Shown here piece after piece: positions 45,826-56,783 of a DNA stretch of 64,000 nucleotides; positions within the stretch are counted from its first letter, which is position 1, and each line of letters begins with the position of its first letter. The DNA is from Lepraria neglecta (lineage: Eukaryota; Ascomycota; Lecanoromycetes; Lecanorales; Stereocaulaceae), in NCBI GenBank assembly GCA_033220425.1, contig CM065652.1, positions 558,001 through 622,000 of the forward strand. The letters run 5' to 3'. The notes below the pieces were generated by a model. The model was not told the DNA's origin. It did not search any database and saw only the letters and a list, made by a program, of their open reading frames with translations. The position numbers and the translations under genes were made by a program.

Positions 45826-46353
45826 ATGACGACCTCGCAAACGGCTTTTAGCCAGCCATTCCAACCATCGGGCATCAGATCCTTCGTCATTACGGCCTTC
45901 ACATTGGCAGTAATCCTCACCGCAACACTATCAACGGATCTCCTTCGAAGCTGCCCCTGCGACAATGACAAAAGAAGATGTCGCGATTGCGCAAACTTCG
46001 AAGGCTCGGCGTGGATTATAGTATATCGCTTTTGCTGCGTACTACTTTTCGCCGGCTCTTTCGCATGCCTGGAGCCGAATATTGACCAGCCACGGGACCA
46101 AGGGTTTGGGATTACGATCTCGGTAACTGCGCTGTTTAGCGGCCTCATTTTCTTGGGCAAAGCGGTTAATGGGGACTTCGAGGGTCCGCGAGAGCGCTTT
46201 TTTACGCTATGGAAGCTATTGGGGGGGTCTATGTTCGTGGCTATGCTATTCGGTCTGTGGTTGAGGGGTGGGTTTTCGAGGTGGAAGGTTGGAGCTAGGG
46301 CTGCTGGGAAAGCGTTGAAGGAATGCTTTGTGGGGATGGCTTGGGGTTGGTAA
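45826..46353 (+). CDS. four-helix membrane protein with CPC loop, unknown family (175 aa)
   Basis: A single-exon ORF of 175 residues. Helices: FVITAFTLAVILTATLS (about 19-35), IIVYRFCCVLLFAGSFACL (63-82), ITISVTALFSGLIFLG (97-112) and GGSMFVAMLFGLWLRGG (133-149). The loop after helix 1 has LLRSCPCDNDKRRCRDCANF, with five Cys in 16 residues, which could form disulphides or bind metal. A second, broken copy lies on the opposite strand 300 bases downstream (46653-47162) and keeps LLRSCPCD and SFEGW, so the pair defines a small family. I do not recognise it from any named one. Position in an accessory, AT-rich stretch suggests lineage-specific spread. Confidence 0.68.
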   Translation: MTTSQTAFSQPFQPSGIRSFVITAFTLAVILTATLSTDLLRSCPCDNDKRRCRDCANFEGSAWIIVYRFCCVLLFAGSFACLEPNIDQPRDQGFGITISVTALFSGLIFLGKAVNGDFEGPRERFFTLWKLLGGSMFVAMLFGLWLRGGFSRWKVGARAAGKALKECFVGMAWGW

Positions 46354-46652
46354 GCTGAATTCGGGAACGGCCTTTGCTATGGATCAAGTAACAGAAACTT
46401 GTTGTGTTTGTGCACTTCTGAGGCTGCAACACCAGTACACTCGAGGATCTCGGAAAGCCTTGTAGTAAAAACATTGTATTGGTTAGATCTCTACCTAACC
46501 AAGCCCAGCATATCGAAGACAGCCATAAATGGATTTAGCACGGCGACGTTTCTCCCTCAGTTGGTTCGATCGAAAAATTTATAGACACCATCCAGGAAAA
46601 TTTCTATCGCGGCCCCAGCTTCATCCAACCATCTTAGCATACCACCTTGAAG

Positions 46653-47162
46653 CTATAACCCAAATAGCGTAGCATAGAGCATCGACCGTCCAACCCATTT
46701 CAACGCCAATAGAAAGCCATCATTCTCGTTTAGAGATTCCCTATTTTCACCCGTGGCAACGGTAATGATGCCGCTGAAAAGTATACTGAGCAGATTCAAA
46801 CCTCCCAATATAGCATTAACCCGTATACGCGGTTCGTTGATAAGCAGAAACAAGGATGCGAAGGATACGACGACTAGTAGGAGGCAGGAGATGATGTATA
46901 TCGCGATCTACACCCATCCTTCGAAAGATTCGCAAATGTGGGTTGTCCTGGTGGCGTCACAGGGACAGCTTCGAAGGAACTGGGCAGATAGGAATTTCTC
47001 GAGGCATAATATTAGTATGAGCGTTGTGAAGGTGCATGCGGATGGCTGGCGTGACTGGTTGGAGGGTGGTTGGGCTGTCGCCGTAGTTTTGGGTATGCCG
47101 CCGACGTAATTGGCCCTAATGATCCTAAAGGTTATTGGAAGAATAGGTTTATCAGAGTTCAA
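46653..47162 (-). pseudogene. broken inverted paralogue of the four-helix CPC protein
   Basis: Read on the minus strand from 47162 it keeps TLILILCLEKFLSAQFLRSC and CPCDATRTTHICESFEGW, then a TAG at 46908, and continues in the same frame through ISCLLLVVVSFASLFLL, GGLNLLSILFSGIITVATGE and GRSMLYATLFGL to the end. One in-frame stop separates the halves; no intron of usual size removes it. Order and helices match the gene at 45826, so it is a host-gene duplicate in inverted orientation. It may be a true pseudogene or, less likely, expressed by an unusual splice. Its Cys count in the loop is lower than in the intact copy. Confidence 0.65.
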
Positions 47163-49163
47163 CAGCTTCAGCAGTCAATCTATTGGTTTGTCTGACAAAA
47201 TTCGGTGGGGACGGTCTGGTTTTTGTACCCACTGCGAAGAATAATGAGCGAATTGTTTTCAGTGGATCGAGCGCAAAGCACGTGAAGAAGTTTCCGCAAG
47301 AGACTGTTGCCAATCTGTACTTTGATGTGAAGGAGATGAAGCATAAAAGCTCTTCAAAAACGGAAATCCAGCATTGTTAAGAGCGGAGTAAGAAGAATTC
47401 AGAACGTTCCTAGGCCATCAGGAGTAGTAAAGTATCGATTTCATTAGAGTTTTTGAGCAACACATACATGATCTTGAACGCATGATTTAGGGTATTTTTG
47501 AGTATGACAATTACAGCTTGTGTTGGCACAGTTTTTGTAGTCAGCAAGCTATGTTGTAGGTTGAATCAAAGACAGGTTCGAGACAGTGCCGTCTTTGGAG
47601 CACTACTTGGACTAGGTTTCATACCTTAGTGACTTCTAAAGACGATTTGTGATAAAGGCAAAGCTTCAGACTAAAGAAGTACCATACTCGCTCGTATACA
47701 AGTTCTATATTTGCTGACATCTTTGAACTGAAGATTGTCATCACAGCTCTATGCAAGCTTCCAAGAATGGGAAGTTGTGCCAAATTTGGCTAAGGTTGCG
47801 AAAACGATCCTGCAAGCCACGGACAGGTTTAATTTTACTTAAGAAGACAATTTTTGGGTGGTACATAGAGAAGGCCTATTTAGCAACCAAATACGAGATG
47901 GAACATGTCAATGAAGGCTAGAACATGGAGAACATCTTACCTTACCTGCAGCAAATGATGACAGAGATAAGAAGTGAGCATCACCTGTACTCAACCTGGA
48001 GCAACAGACGCGGTTGAACAACGGACATGGAAGTCAGCGTACAGACCCTCGGAGTGACGCCCAAGGTCCCTACCCTCAGTAATAATGCTAACGATGCTGG
48101 TACAACCATTACAATCACCACCTTGTTAGGTGCACATGGCAACGCCACAACGCATTCAGCTTCCGCTCCAGACCTCTAGAACCTAGGAGCATGACAGCTT
48201 CACCCTTCTCTAATGCACTTCGAAGACGTCGAGGTCTGCAAGACCATGAATAATCGATGCCTCCACACTCCACACTTGGCTAGTTTCTGGGCATAGGCAA
48301 ATGATGGAATTTGGAGGCGAGTTATCACCCGGCCGCTAGCCGTTTGTGGAGTGGCCGGATCCGTGTGGCAAAGGCTGTGCCACTGCGACGGTTCACGGCA
48401 CCACAGACCTTATCGCGGTCTCTCCGACCTGTTCAATAAAGCTGAAACACACCAATTGCGGGAATGACCAATGAATACTGCTAATAATTCTGCATCATGT
48501 ACGAAATGACACAGTCAGCCATCTGTCTGCCGGAGAGATCAAGGACTCCCAGTCAGCCTAATTCTCCCTCCAAAGAATTGACAGCGGGGCAGACCAGATC
48601 TGGACATAGACTCCGTGCTCAGAATAGTAATGCAACGACACCCACAATCTGTTCAAATAGGGGGCTGAGCTAGTCCATGCACCAATGCATTGCTCAGCAA
48701 AAGGTAGGTAACGGCTGCAGTTTACTATCCAGGTGGCTTGAACTACTGGTTTCGTCGCCTTCCTTACGAACGCACCTCGCATGCTTCGCAGGATGTTCAG
48801 TCGCGTCGTAGTTCATTGGCTTGCTTTGCATACACCTTCTTTCTCACCTTCTATTTCCGAATTGGAATAGATCTGGTGATCAATGATCGTCAGGACCTGC
48901 TTCAACTTAGGGCTTAAAGGCCGGAAGGCCTTAGCAGGGCAGCGATCCAGCATGCAACGTCAAGCGTTCCCCGGCGTAGCACATATTAAAACCCCACCAT
49001 TTATATTGCGTGCATATACTAATAAGTAACCTCTCTCGTATATCATCCTTCGTATTTCGTGCTTACTCGCAAGACGATGGGCGTGAGTATTCGACGAATT
49101 TTGGCCCTCTACAATCGTTCCTGTTGACAGGACCTGTTGCATCCTCGACCGCTACCTATAATC
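47163..49163. other. 2 kb AT-rich intergenic, no gene seen
   Basis: Nothing coding is supported. Just before the receptor gene, GTGAGT at 49085 and a CAG at 49131 could bound a 5' UTR intron of about 47 bases. This is the receptor's promoter side. Confidence 0.35.
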
Positions 49164-50766
49164 ATGGCTACCACGGCTCCACCTTTTGATCCTGGCTTCG
49201 ATCTCTATGCAAACCAACAAGGGAGGATAAGAGCTTCGAACATTGTCTTCATAATATTACCAACCATCTTCGTGATTCTGCGCCTCATTTCCAGGAAGAT
49301 ATCGAGAGCAGGATACTGGGTATGATGACCTTGTACCACATGTCGGGGGCCACTTACTAACATGAACTGACTCGGGACAGTGGGATGACCTCTTAATCGT
49401 GTGTGCATTGGTGAGCTGTCCTTTGGTCCGTACAGCCAGCTGAGCTATGGAAGACTAACCGTTACACAGTTGCTGTCCTATGCACTGCCCATCATCAACA
49501 TAGAATGTTAGTCGCTATCTTTATGCACCCGTCGCCAGCTTTCTGACTGTTTGATAGTTCTCTCCAAAGGCTTTGGCCGGCACATATACCTGTTACCACT
49601 TAACACTACTGGGATATTTCTCAAAAGCCTATGGGTCTTCGAAATCTTCTGGGGTCTCACCACCTGCTGCAACAAACTCTCTATGTGAGAATCCACTATT
49701 ACAAAACAAGGAGCACTTATTCATTTTCTTCCCAGCCTTACCTTCTATCGGAGAATATTTCCAATTGCCCAGCTCCGAGTTGTTCTAATGATTATGACTG
49801 CGCTCGTTCTATGCTTCAATTTGACGTTTATGCTGGTCGTCATATTTCAATGGTAAGTCCTGTACCCAGAGTTTTATGGTCCAGTGCACTAGTTGATATT
49901 GTAGCGTTCCGGTACATGCATTCTGGGATCTACAATACCAACTCACGACAACCTGCCTGGATGCTAATCTGGTTATCTTGATCTTTGGAGGAATCAACTG
50001 CGCTTTGGATGCCATAATTGTTTTCATGGTACAATTTATTCGATTCAGTGTATATCAAATTTGCTAATCTGAAATAGCCCATTCCTCTTCTATGGCGTCT
50101 ACGAACAACGAAGGGCCAAAAGCTTACTTTGACCTCCATCTTCTGCGTTGCTGGATTGTGAGTATTCCCAAACCCCAATGCTCATAGAAACTCCTAACAT
50201 GGAACCCAGCGTCTGCCTATGCAGCATCATCAGACTCGTGGTCCTCTCGCGCCTCGAAACCATCGACCTCACATGTAAATATCTCCCTCCTCCCTAAGCA
50301 GGAACTTGTATTAATGGATGTCGAAGGGAACTACATTAACGCTAGCATATGGACCGCCACCGAACCCTCCATGGGCGTCGTCAGCGCCTGCCTCCCCAGC
50401 CTCCGCCCTCTCTTTAAACGCCTCGTCTCAAACACCTACCGCGGCCCCATCTTCAAAGGCTCTCGAACCAAAAGCGCCCAAGATTACGGCAGCAATACAT
50501 CATCACGATACATATGGAGTCACAATAAGGGCGCGAGTGTGGATTTGAACCCGAGAAGTTTCAGCCGCCTGGATGATATGGGCAACGAGCCTAACTCGAA
50601 TTGGGGCTTTAACGTTCATGTGCATGGTGGGAAGGACAAGCGTGCAGGTTATGAGGACCAGATAGATTTAGAGGACATGCAGACACCGGAGAGGAGGATC
50701 AAAGTCAAGACGGAGGTTACGTTGATTAGTACTGAGAGGATGGAGTACAGAGATCAACTGTTCTGA
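49164..50766 (+). CDS. rhodopsin-domain (PTH11-related) seven-helix membrane protein (391 aa)
   Basis: Nine exons join in frame: 49164-49319, 49381-49410, 49470-49506, 49558-49684, 49736-49852, 49905-50028, 50078-50157, 50210-50274 and 50327-50766, giving 391 residues. Signatures of the fungal rhodopsin-like (PTH11/SAT4-type) integral membrane domain: helix 1 IVFIILPTIFVILRLISRK, the motif GYWWDDLLIVCALLLSYALP, GFGRHIYLLP, CNKLSI then FYRRIFP, VVLMIMTALVLCFNLTFM, CVPVHAFWD, and the late motif TWNYINASIWTATEPSMGVV followed by CLPSLRPLF. A disordered tail of about 110 residues follows. The last acceptor at 50326 was chosen because it alone rebuilds LTWNYINASIW and gives a 52-base intron. Such proteins sense surfaces or ligands in filamentous ascomycetes; the ligand here is unknown. 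Confidence 0.88.
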
Positions 50767-51428
50767 TGAGTACTCTGACGTTTCCAAAATGGTGGCGTTT
50801 TGTGATTTTGAAATATTTATGTGGAAAGATGCCGATATCTACTGATGATTTAATGATTGCATGCAGATGAAAGAGGAATTGGTGTTGGTATACCCTAGCG
50901 TCTTCAGAAAGGATCGTATGTTATATATGTCAATTCAATATCTGTACAAAGCACTGGCTAATAACAATGTCCTATCCAATTGTGCATGCAACAGGACCTT
51001 TTCTCTCCAACGATACTCTCCATTGAAGAATGCTGATTGAAAGTTAGGGCTAACCACCATCTATAGCCCAGGCTATTCCTCTTGAGGCCTGCCGAGGTAC
51101 AATGCGGACTTCACCATACGTGACGTGCCTACAACAATTGGGAGCCAGGAACCAGATCTCCGATAGGATCTCGCAGTCTGCCTTGTCGTCTATAACAATG
51201 TAACGTCCGTCGGGCATGTTACCAAGTCCATATCATGTCCACGCAGGCAATTAGCGATCCCAATTGACATTGATGCGTTATGACTTCGTTCGCGGATGCA
51301 ACCGATATTCGCCCCCTCGACTCTACCACTTACTCCGCTAACTTCCATCCAGACTGGTGCATAGGCAGTGGTGCGCCTCTCTTCCCATTCCTCCAAATCA
51401 AAAGAAAAAAATAACGAATTAAATTTAA

Positions 51429-51490
51429 GATTTAGCAACTATTCAACCATTATGCATTTACTACTTCAAAAGGTCCTTTTTTCGTGATAA
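51429..51490 (+). repeat. dispersed direct repeat, copy 1
   Basis: This starts AGATTTAGCAACTATT and ends near TTCGTGATAAC. Copy 2 at 52608 matches at roughly five of every six bases, in the same orientation, about 1.18 kb apart. Confidence 0.75.
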
Positions 51491-52607
51491 CATAGTAGTA
51501 ACGAGTGAAGATCATTTCATCCATGTTGCATATGTATCGCCGGCACTCATCCACCAGCCTCACCTGTCCTAATGAACCCTCACCGCCTCAGCACCAGAAA
51601 TCGCTCATACACCAGCTGCTCAGCACCTCCTACGGCAGAGCCCATATTTCCGAACGAGCGTCGAACCTTTCAGTAGGACCTCGACCTATTAGAAGGGCCG
51701 GTCAGAAGAACATCAGGGTCGTCCTGCCCCTTCCTGCCACGCCTACATCTCGACATTCTACCGTTCAGCCTTCTCCCCGCAGAGACTTTCGATCGACGAG
51801 CTAATCAGCTTGGCTGGTAGCTGCTCACTAGGCTACCGACTCAAAATTCTATATCCAGTGCTTCCGTACCAGTCATTTATGCGGGCATACGGAATTCTAA
51901 TTACAGCTGCTCTACCAGTCTCAGTACCAGCTATCTCACGTCTCGTCCCACGGCGGCGACGTGCCTCTTCTACATCGAGCTGTTTCCGACAGTCCTATCG
52001 ACGTCAGCATTGGTGGTGAATCCCAGCCATCCTACACTAAGCATGCATGCTCTGCAGCAGCACTGCTGTCCAGTCAGCCCACCGGGGTTAATTCAATTCT
52101 TCTAGGCTATGCTAAATAGGGTTAGCCCGCACTAAAATAGTATCAGGACTCGAAAATCTCGCCATTTGAATATTTAGGCCATTCGCCGCGAGAATTTCAA
52201 CTTTTGCGCCAAGCTCCGCATGCTCGGCTGCCGAGGCCTCGATCAGCAATAACGCCTTATTCTTTTCACTTCTACATACGCTGCCCTTAGCAAATAGACC
52301 TATCGGAACCTCCGGAGCAACTATGGTCCGCAGCTTTTTACCTCACCTTCGCTCCCTCCCTGTCGCCAATTCCGAATGCATGAACTTCCGCAGGGCTAAG
52401 TAACGTCATTCAATGCCGCTGTCCCAAGAGCTTGGAATTCACATTGTGATTGGTCGGAAAGGTCTACAAGTTCGCCACACCCCTTGCGCAACGAGGACAT
52501 TGCTTTTTCTGTATTTTTTTGTAGGCATATTGTCATGAACCATTCCTGCCAGTCAGCCCTGTAGGGCTGGGTTCCGAATGTATGCAAAATCTGCAAGCCT
52601 CAGACAT

Positions 52608-52668
52608 AGATTTAGCAACTATTGAACGAATATGCATTCACTACTCCAAAGAGCCCTCTTTCGTGACA
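52608..52668 (+). repeat. dispersed direct repeat, copy 2
   Basis: This is the partner of the repeat at 51429; it starts AGATTTAGCAACTATT and ends near TTCGTGACAC. It is followed directly by a short tandem repeat. Confidence 0.75.
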
Positions 52669-52674
52669 CTTTTT

Positions 52675-52729
52675 GAGCGAGAGCAACTTTTTAGCACGGA
52701 GCGAGAGCAACTTTTTAGCACGGAGCGCG
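52675..52729 (+). repeat. 24-base tandem repeat (about 2.3 copies)
   Basis: Two exact 24-base units (GAGCGAGAGCAACTTTTTAG then CACG) are followed by a partial third that begins GAGCGCG. Its position right after repeat copy 2 suggests it belongs to the same relic. Confidence 0.8.
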
Positions 52730-53310
52730 ATTTGAACTGTAAGCGACAGTAACTTGCTACGCCGTGTCGAGCTAGTAGTGCAATAAGAATCTGTTAAATG
52801 AAGTATGAATACGCCTGTTCTTGCTATATCGGAGGACGGAATAGCTATCGATGCGCTCTATATTTTTCAAGAGCTCATTTTGCTGAATAACCTCGTCATC
52901 GCCAATTGAATCATAGCAGACTTTGAGATTGCCAAGGCTATTGTAGCTGACGCTGCAGGAAACCTGCTGACACTACAGGAAACCTTTCGCCGTAAATCGC
53001 GTCATCTTATAAATTATACCTCAGAGCGACCCTTAACGATGCTGAATAGGTAGTACTTTCTAGAGTCCAAAACTGCTCACTCAGCTTCGAAGACGTAATA
53101 ATTGAAGCTATTCAGAGAGATCCAAAAACGCACTCAGCTTACGCAGCGAATTGGACTGCGTGAGTTCAACCTAGGAACGGGGCCCCCATGATTCTGACCG
53201 CATCTTACCGCGCAGCCTGAACGCCACAGGAGCTTATCCTCAAAGTTAGAAAACACATATACGAAGCCCGGAAATCCGAGATCAATCGGAGGGGACTATA
53301 CCATGAAAGA

Positions 53311-53320
53311 TATATATAAA
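53311..53320 (+). promoter_or_regulatory. TATA-like element of the hydrolase gene
   Basis: TATATATAAA lies 65 bases before the hydrolase ATG, a good distance for a core promoter. This is inferred from position only. Confidence 0.45.
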
Positions 53321-53384
53321 GCCGACGAGATCTCCGTCATGCCGGATCTAAAGCTCAACAAAGACTTCTCCAACTCCGATCAAT

Positions 53385-54922
53385 ATGGCCCGCACCGTCT
53401 ATTTCGCCATCACCTGCTTGCTGAGCGTCGTACTCTCCTTTTTCGAGCTGGGCGGCCACCTGGTAGCCGCCAACCCTGGCAGACCATCGATACTTCCCGG
53501 CAGAAACTGCACCATCAATGAGCACCCGGACGTGGTAAGCCACTCTCGTCGTTACATCACCCACTATTGCTCACTCGCGCCTCTAGTCCGATCTCGCCGG
53601 CGCCAGCTACGTCCCGCACGTTCGCGCCGCGCGTCTGCCCTCCGGTCGGACCTACCGCTACGTGCACTACTCCCCGCACGGGCCGGAAAAGCTGACCGTC
53701 CTCTTCCTGCACGGCTTCCCCTCGTCCGCTTATGACTGGCGACGCCAGTTCGCGTACTTCGCCGCGCTGGGATACGGCGTGCTCGCGCCGGACCTCCTCG
53801 GCTACGGTGGCACCGACAAGCCCGCTGACGTCGGGGCGTACACGCTGAAGACCCAGGCCCGCGAGATCGTTGAGCTGCTGGATTGCGCAGGCGTCGGGAT
53901 GGTGATGAGCGTAGGGCATGACCTGTGAGCTTTGGTCCGCGCCAGGCGGAACTGAGGGCCAATGGCTAACGGTGGTACATAGCGGCTCCCCGCTCCTCTC
54001 GCGCATCGCCACTTACTATCCGACCCGGTCCACAAAGTATGTCTTTCTAGACATCGGCTACGTAGCGCCGCCGCTCGGCCTTACCGCGGCCGGCATCGCT
54101 GCGCTAAACGCACAGACACTGGCTACTGAAGGATACGAGCCGTCGGGCTACTGGTCGTTCTTCAATGAGACCGGCGCCGGCCTCGTTCTAGACACGCACG
54201 TAAGTCTCGCCACTACGCGAAGGGAAGCCGGGCGGCTGATTGGAGGGAACGACATATAGCAAGACTCGTTTTGGTCCGTTATATATACGGACAATGACCC
54301 CGTGTATTGGAAGACCGTGTATGGGCCGACGGGGGCTTTGGAGGCTTTCGTAAAAGCGAACAAGCGAGCGCCTGTTGGAGGATTCGTATCGATAGAAGTA
54401 CGCCGCCTTCGCTCCCGTCGTAGCGGCCGAGACTTGAAGTGATACGCTAAGAGTTTTCCTAGGATGAAGCAGTCCACAATCGCATTTTTGCGCCAGAAAG
54501 GGGCGGCTACGACCCGGCTCTCAATCATTACCGGGCCCTGTATCGCGACCTGAACCTTCAGGATGAAAACGGTGAGCGCGCTTTCTATATCCGTAACGCT
54601 TTCGAACAATATTCAACGGCTATCTTCACTGCTTGAAACCTTCAATTCTCGATCTAGTCTCGCACATACATGAGGGAATTGCACCGGAGCGACGCTGACA
54701 ACCACGGCAGTCATCCCAAAATCCGCCACCAACCTAACCAAACCGGTTCTATTGCTCACGGCCGCCAAGGACCCGGTTGGCACACCGGCCCGCGCCGAGC
54801 GCTCGACTCGCCCGTACGCGCCGGACTTGTGGGTTCAGGAGATCGATTCGGGCCATTTCTTGATGCTAGAAAAGGCAGACGAAGTGAACAAAGCTATAAA
54901 AGAGTTTTTCGAAAACGAATAA
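53385..54922 (+). CDS. secreted alpha/beta hydrolase, epoxide-hydrolase type (387 aa)
   Basis: Six exons (53385-53534, 53587-53924, 53983-54199, 54260-54397, 54463-54571, 54711-54922) give 387 residues. A signal peptide (VYFAITCLLSVVLSFFELGG) starts the protein. The hydrolase fold shows the oxyanion motif FLHGFPSSAYDWR, then APDLLGYGGTDKP, and the nucleophile elbow VGHDLGSP, rebuilt across intron 2. G-H-D-x-G places Asp as nucleophile, as in epoxide hydrolases and haloalkane dehalogenases. The charge-relay Asp probably lies in TAAKDPVGTP and the catalytic His in SGHFLMLEKAD. The last intron (139 bases) is longer than usual, but no alternative joins keep the frame. The exons are markedly GC-rich compared with the AT-rich flanks and nearby repeats, which may mean transfer or a recent arrival. 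Substrate unknown. Confidence 0.88.
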
Positions 54923-55639
54923 ATATATTAGAAAGCTGAAGGGCGAAGAAAAGTACTAAAATTCAAAAAGTACCTATGTAGTTGTCAGGGATCGATAATG
55001 GACTTGAATGGTGTTGAATAACTGATTTTGAATAGAATTCTAACTATGAGAGATTCTATAAAGTTGCATGTATGAAGTAGTTGCCGAAGATTAGTCAGCC
55101 GGCTGATTAAGCAAGTGCTTGAACACCATACCTCAGTCCCTCAGACGTGTGGCGCCAAGCCTCGGGTTGGCGCGGCCTTACTCAACCATTCAGGCCTTAC
55201 ACGCAAACTTCAAGTATTTTGGTACAAAAGTCCTTAAAAACACCACGCCAAATACCAAAATTCGAAATACGATATCCTTACTCCTATACTCCACGCTCGG
55301 AAGATAATTCGATAACGGCGATCAAGTATTATACCGGGAAAATCCTAGATTTCGTGATGGATTGTGGTGTTTTCAGGGCCTGAGCACGGCGTTTTCCCAT
55401 ATAATCTAGAAAATCGTTAACAAGAAAACTTTTTGTTTTGTAAAATTGATTGACACGTTATTTACCTATGCGTACGCTGTAAATCCGGGTAGAAAAGTTG
55501 AATATATATTCGAAATATCAATATCTCGCTCCGAGTATAGTTTGGGACCTAAAAATCGGTGGTTCCGGGGGTGATTTTGATAGATGTATCCGTGGTCGTT
55601 TCTTGAAAAAGTGAATGTCTGCCTGTATTATTGAAGTTT
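54923..55639. other. AT-rich intergenic with part of an inverted repeat
   Basis: This holds no supported gene. A stretch near 55120-55200 reads SLRRVAPSLGLARPYST in one frame, like a mitochondrial presequence, but has no ATG and no continuation. One arm of the 19-base inverted repeat lies here. Confidence 0.4.
55131..55149 (+). repeat. left arm of a perfect 19-base inverted repeat
   Basis: CCTCAGTCCCTCAGACGTG here is the exact reverse complement of 55723-55741. The core CTCAGACGTG occurs a third time, in direct orientation, at about 55640. Confidence 0.8.
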
Positions 55640-55722
55640 GCGCTCAGACGTGCCGCCCCAACGCTGCGGAGTCAGCAGTCGCTAACCCGTAGGGGCTTAG
55701 CGGCCAGCTTGCTGGCCAATGG

Positions 55723-55741
55723 CACGTCTGAGGGACTGAGG
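55723..55741 (-). repeat. right arm of a perfect 19-base inverted repeat
   Basis: Exact reverse complement of 55131-55149, 573 bases away. It lies inside the presequence-like start of the thioesterase remnant. Confidence 0.8.
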
Positions 55742-56310
55742 CAATACCTCCCCCGCAACCGCCAGAGCCAGTGCCAGAGCCAAGATCATGGGGGCCAACA
55801 GGCAGTGGTAGATCAATGGCTCTGCCCCTCCACCCCAGGGCAGCGATTCATGCAAGAGGCACTAGGATACGTAGCCGACACATTCCCGCAGATAACGGAG
55901 ACGGCATACAGCCACAGATCTTGAATCAGCTTTGACTAGCTCAAAACCTGAGCCTGAGTCTGAACAACCACCACAACCATCATCCACCATCGAGCGCCAG
56001 AATTCAAAGTCCACGCCAGGCCCAGATGAATCCCACTGAGCATGCATGGTGAGCGCGAGCAGCTGGGCAAAATTCTGGTATCCAACAGTGGTACTGAATA
56101 TCGATTTCAAAAAAGCACTCCCGCCTGAAGGGGTAGAGTGGTTGTTTTCACGGGTACGGAGTAAGCGGATACGGAATGGGAGGATGGATTTGGAGGTTAC
56201 GGTTTTGGATGAGTGGGGGGAGATGGTGGCGCTTAGTACGCATGTTGCGTTGATTGTGAGGGCGGAGAGGAATATGGATATGAAGGGAGAGAAGGTGAAG
56301 GGGCAGGGGG

Positions 56311-56341
56311 ATGGGGAGGGGGAGGGGGAGGGGGAGGGGGA
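56311..56341 (+). repeat. GGGGGA microsatellite
   Basis: About five units of a 6-base GGGGGA/GGGGAT repeat at the end of the thioesterase remnant. A similar tract lies in Gly-Asp-Ser gene A (34381). Confidence 0.8.
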
Positions 56342-56783
56342 CGGTAGGAGTAAGTTGTAGGATCGTTTTTATCGATGTGTGGATATATGTATATAGCATG
56401 AGATATGAGGATTGTATATATGTAAACACTAGCGCGAGGTACTATCGTGTATATGTATGATGTGCATGCGATAGTTACTAGCGAAGTACACGAAGTTGTA
56501 GGTCGTTTTCTCATGCTCTTTCAGCATCCGAATAACCGCGCCCTCTGGCTGAGATGCCAAAGCCTATGCTAAGATGACGATGCTCCTGAAAACACTGTAA
56601 TTGATAATAACACTGTGCGTATGATGCATGAATCATTTCCCTTCCAAAACCTACAAAGCCAGCTTAGCAACTCTCATTTTTCTGGGTAAATACCATTGGA
56701 GGACATGAATGCCTTTCGGATCATGAACCTCTTTCGGAACGTGAACGCCTGTCAAATCATGCTATCCAGGTTTGACGAACAAT

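Larger units (their letters stand above)
50767..53384. other. 2.6 kb AT-rich accessory stretch with repeat relics
   Basis: No gene is supported. Two copies of a 60-base repeat (51429-51490 and 52608-52668) and a 24-base tandem repeat (52675-52722) lie in it. ORFs at 51505 and 52396 are low in protein-like content. It looks like remnants of one or more old insertions whose family I cannot name. Confidence 0.4.
55640..56360 (+). pseudogene. remnant of a thioesterase-like (hot-dog) protein gene
   Basis: Two protein-like parts fit one gene. The first (to about 55912) has a presequence-like start (LRRAAPTLRSQQSLTRRGLA) with no ATG, then TPGQRFMQEALGYVADTFPQ. The second (about 56046-56270) reads WAKFWYPTVVLNIDFKKALP, GVEWLFSRVRSKRIRNGRMD and LEVTVLDEWGEMVALSTHVA, the C-terminal half of fungal acyl-CoA-thioesterase-like (double hot-dog) proteins. 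Between them the frame changes once, and a TGA sits shortly before the second part; no splice sites rescue it. Most of the first hot-dog region is missing. The end runs into a GGGGGA microsatellite (about 56311-56341). A host-gene relic is most likely; an intact gene with unseen splicing is less so. Confidence 0.55.

Noticed and set aside
50314-50326. Possible loss of the last receptor splice acceptor
   Set aside because: An acceptor at 50326 gives a 52-base intron and rebuilds the conserved LTWNYINASIW, so the gene looks intact.
50537-50556. GGATTTGAACCCGAG, reverse-strand tRNA T-arm-like
   Set aside because: It lies inside the receptor's last exon (VDLNPRS) and has no partner arms.
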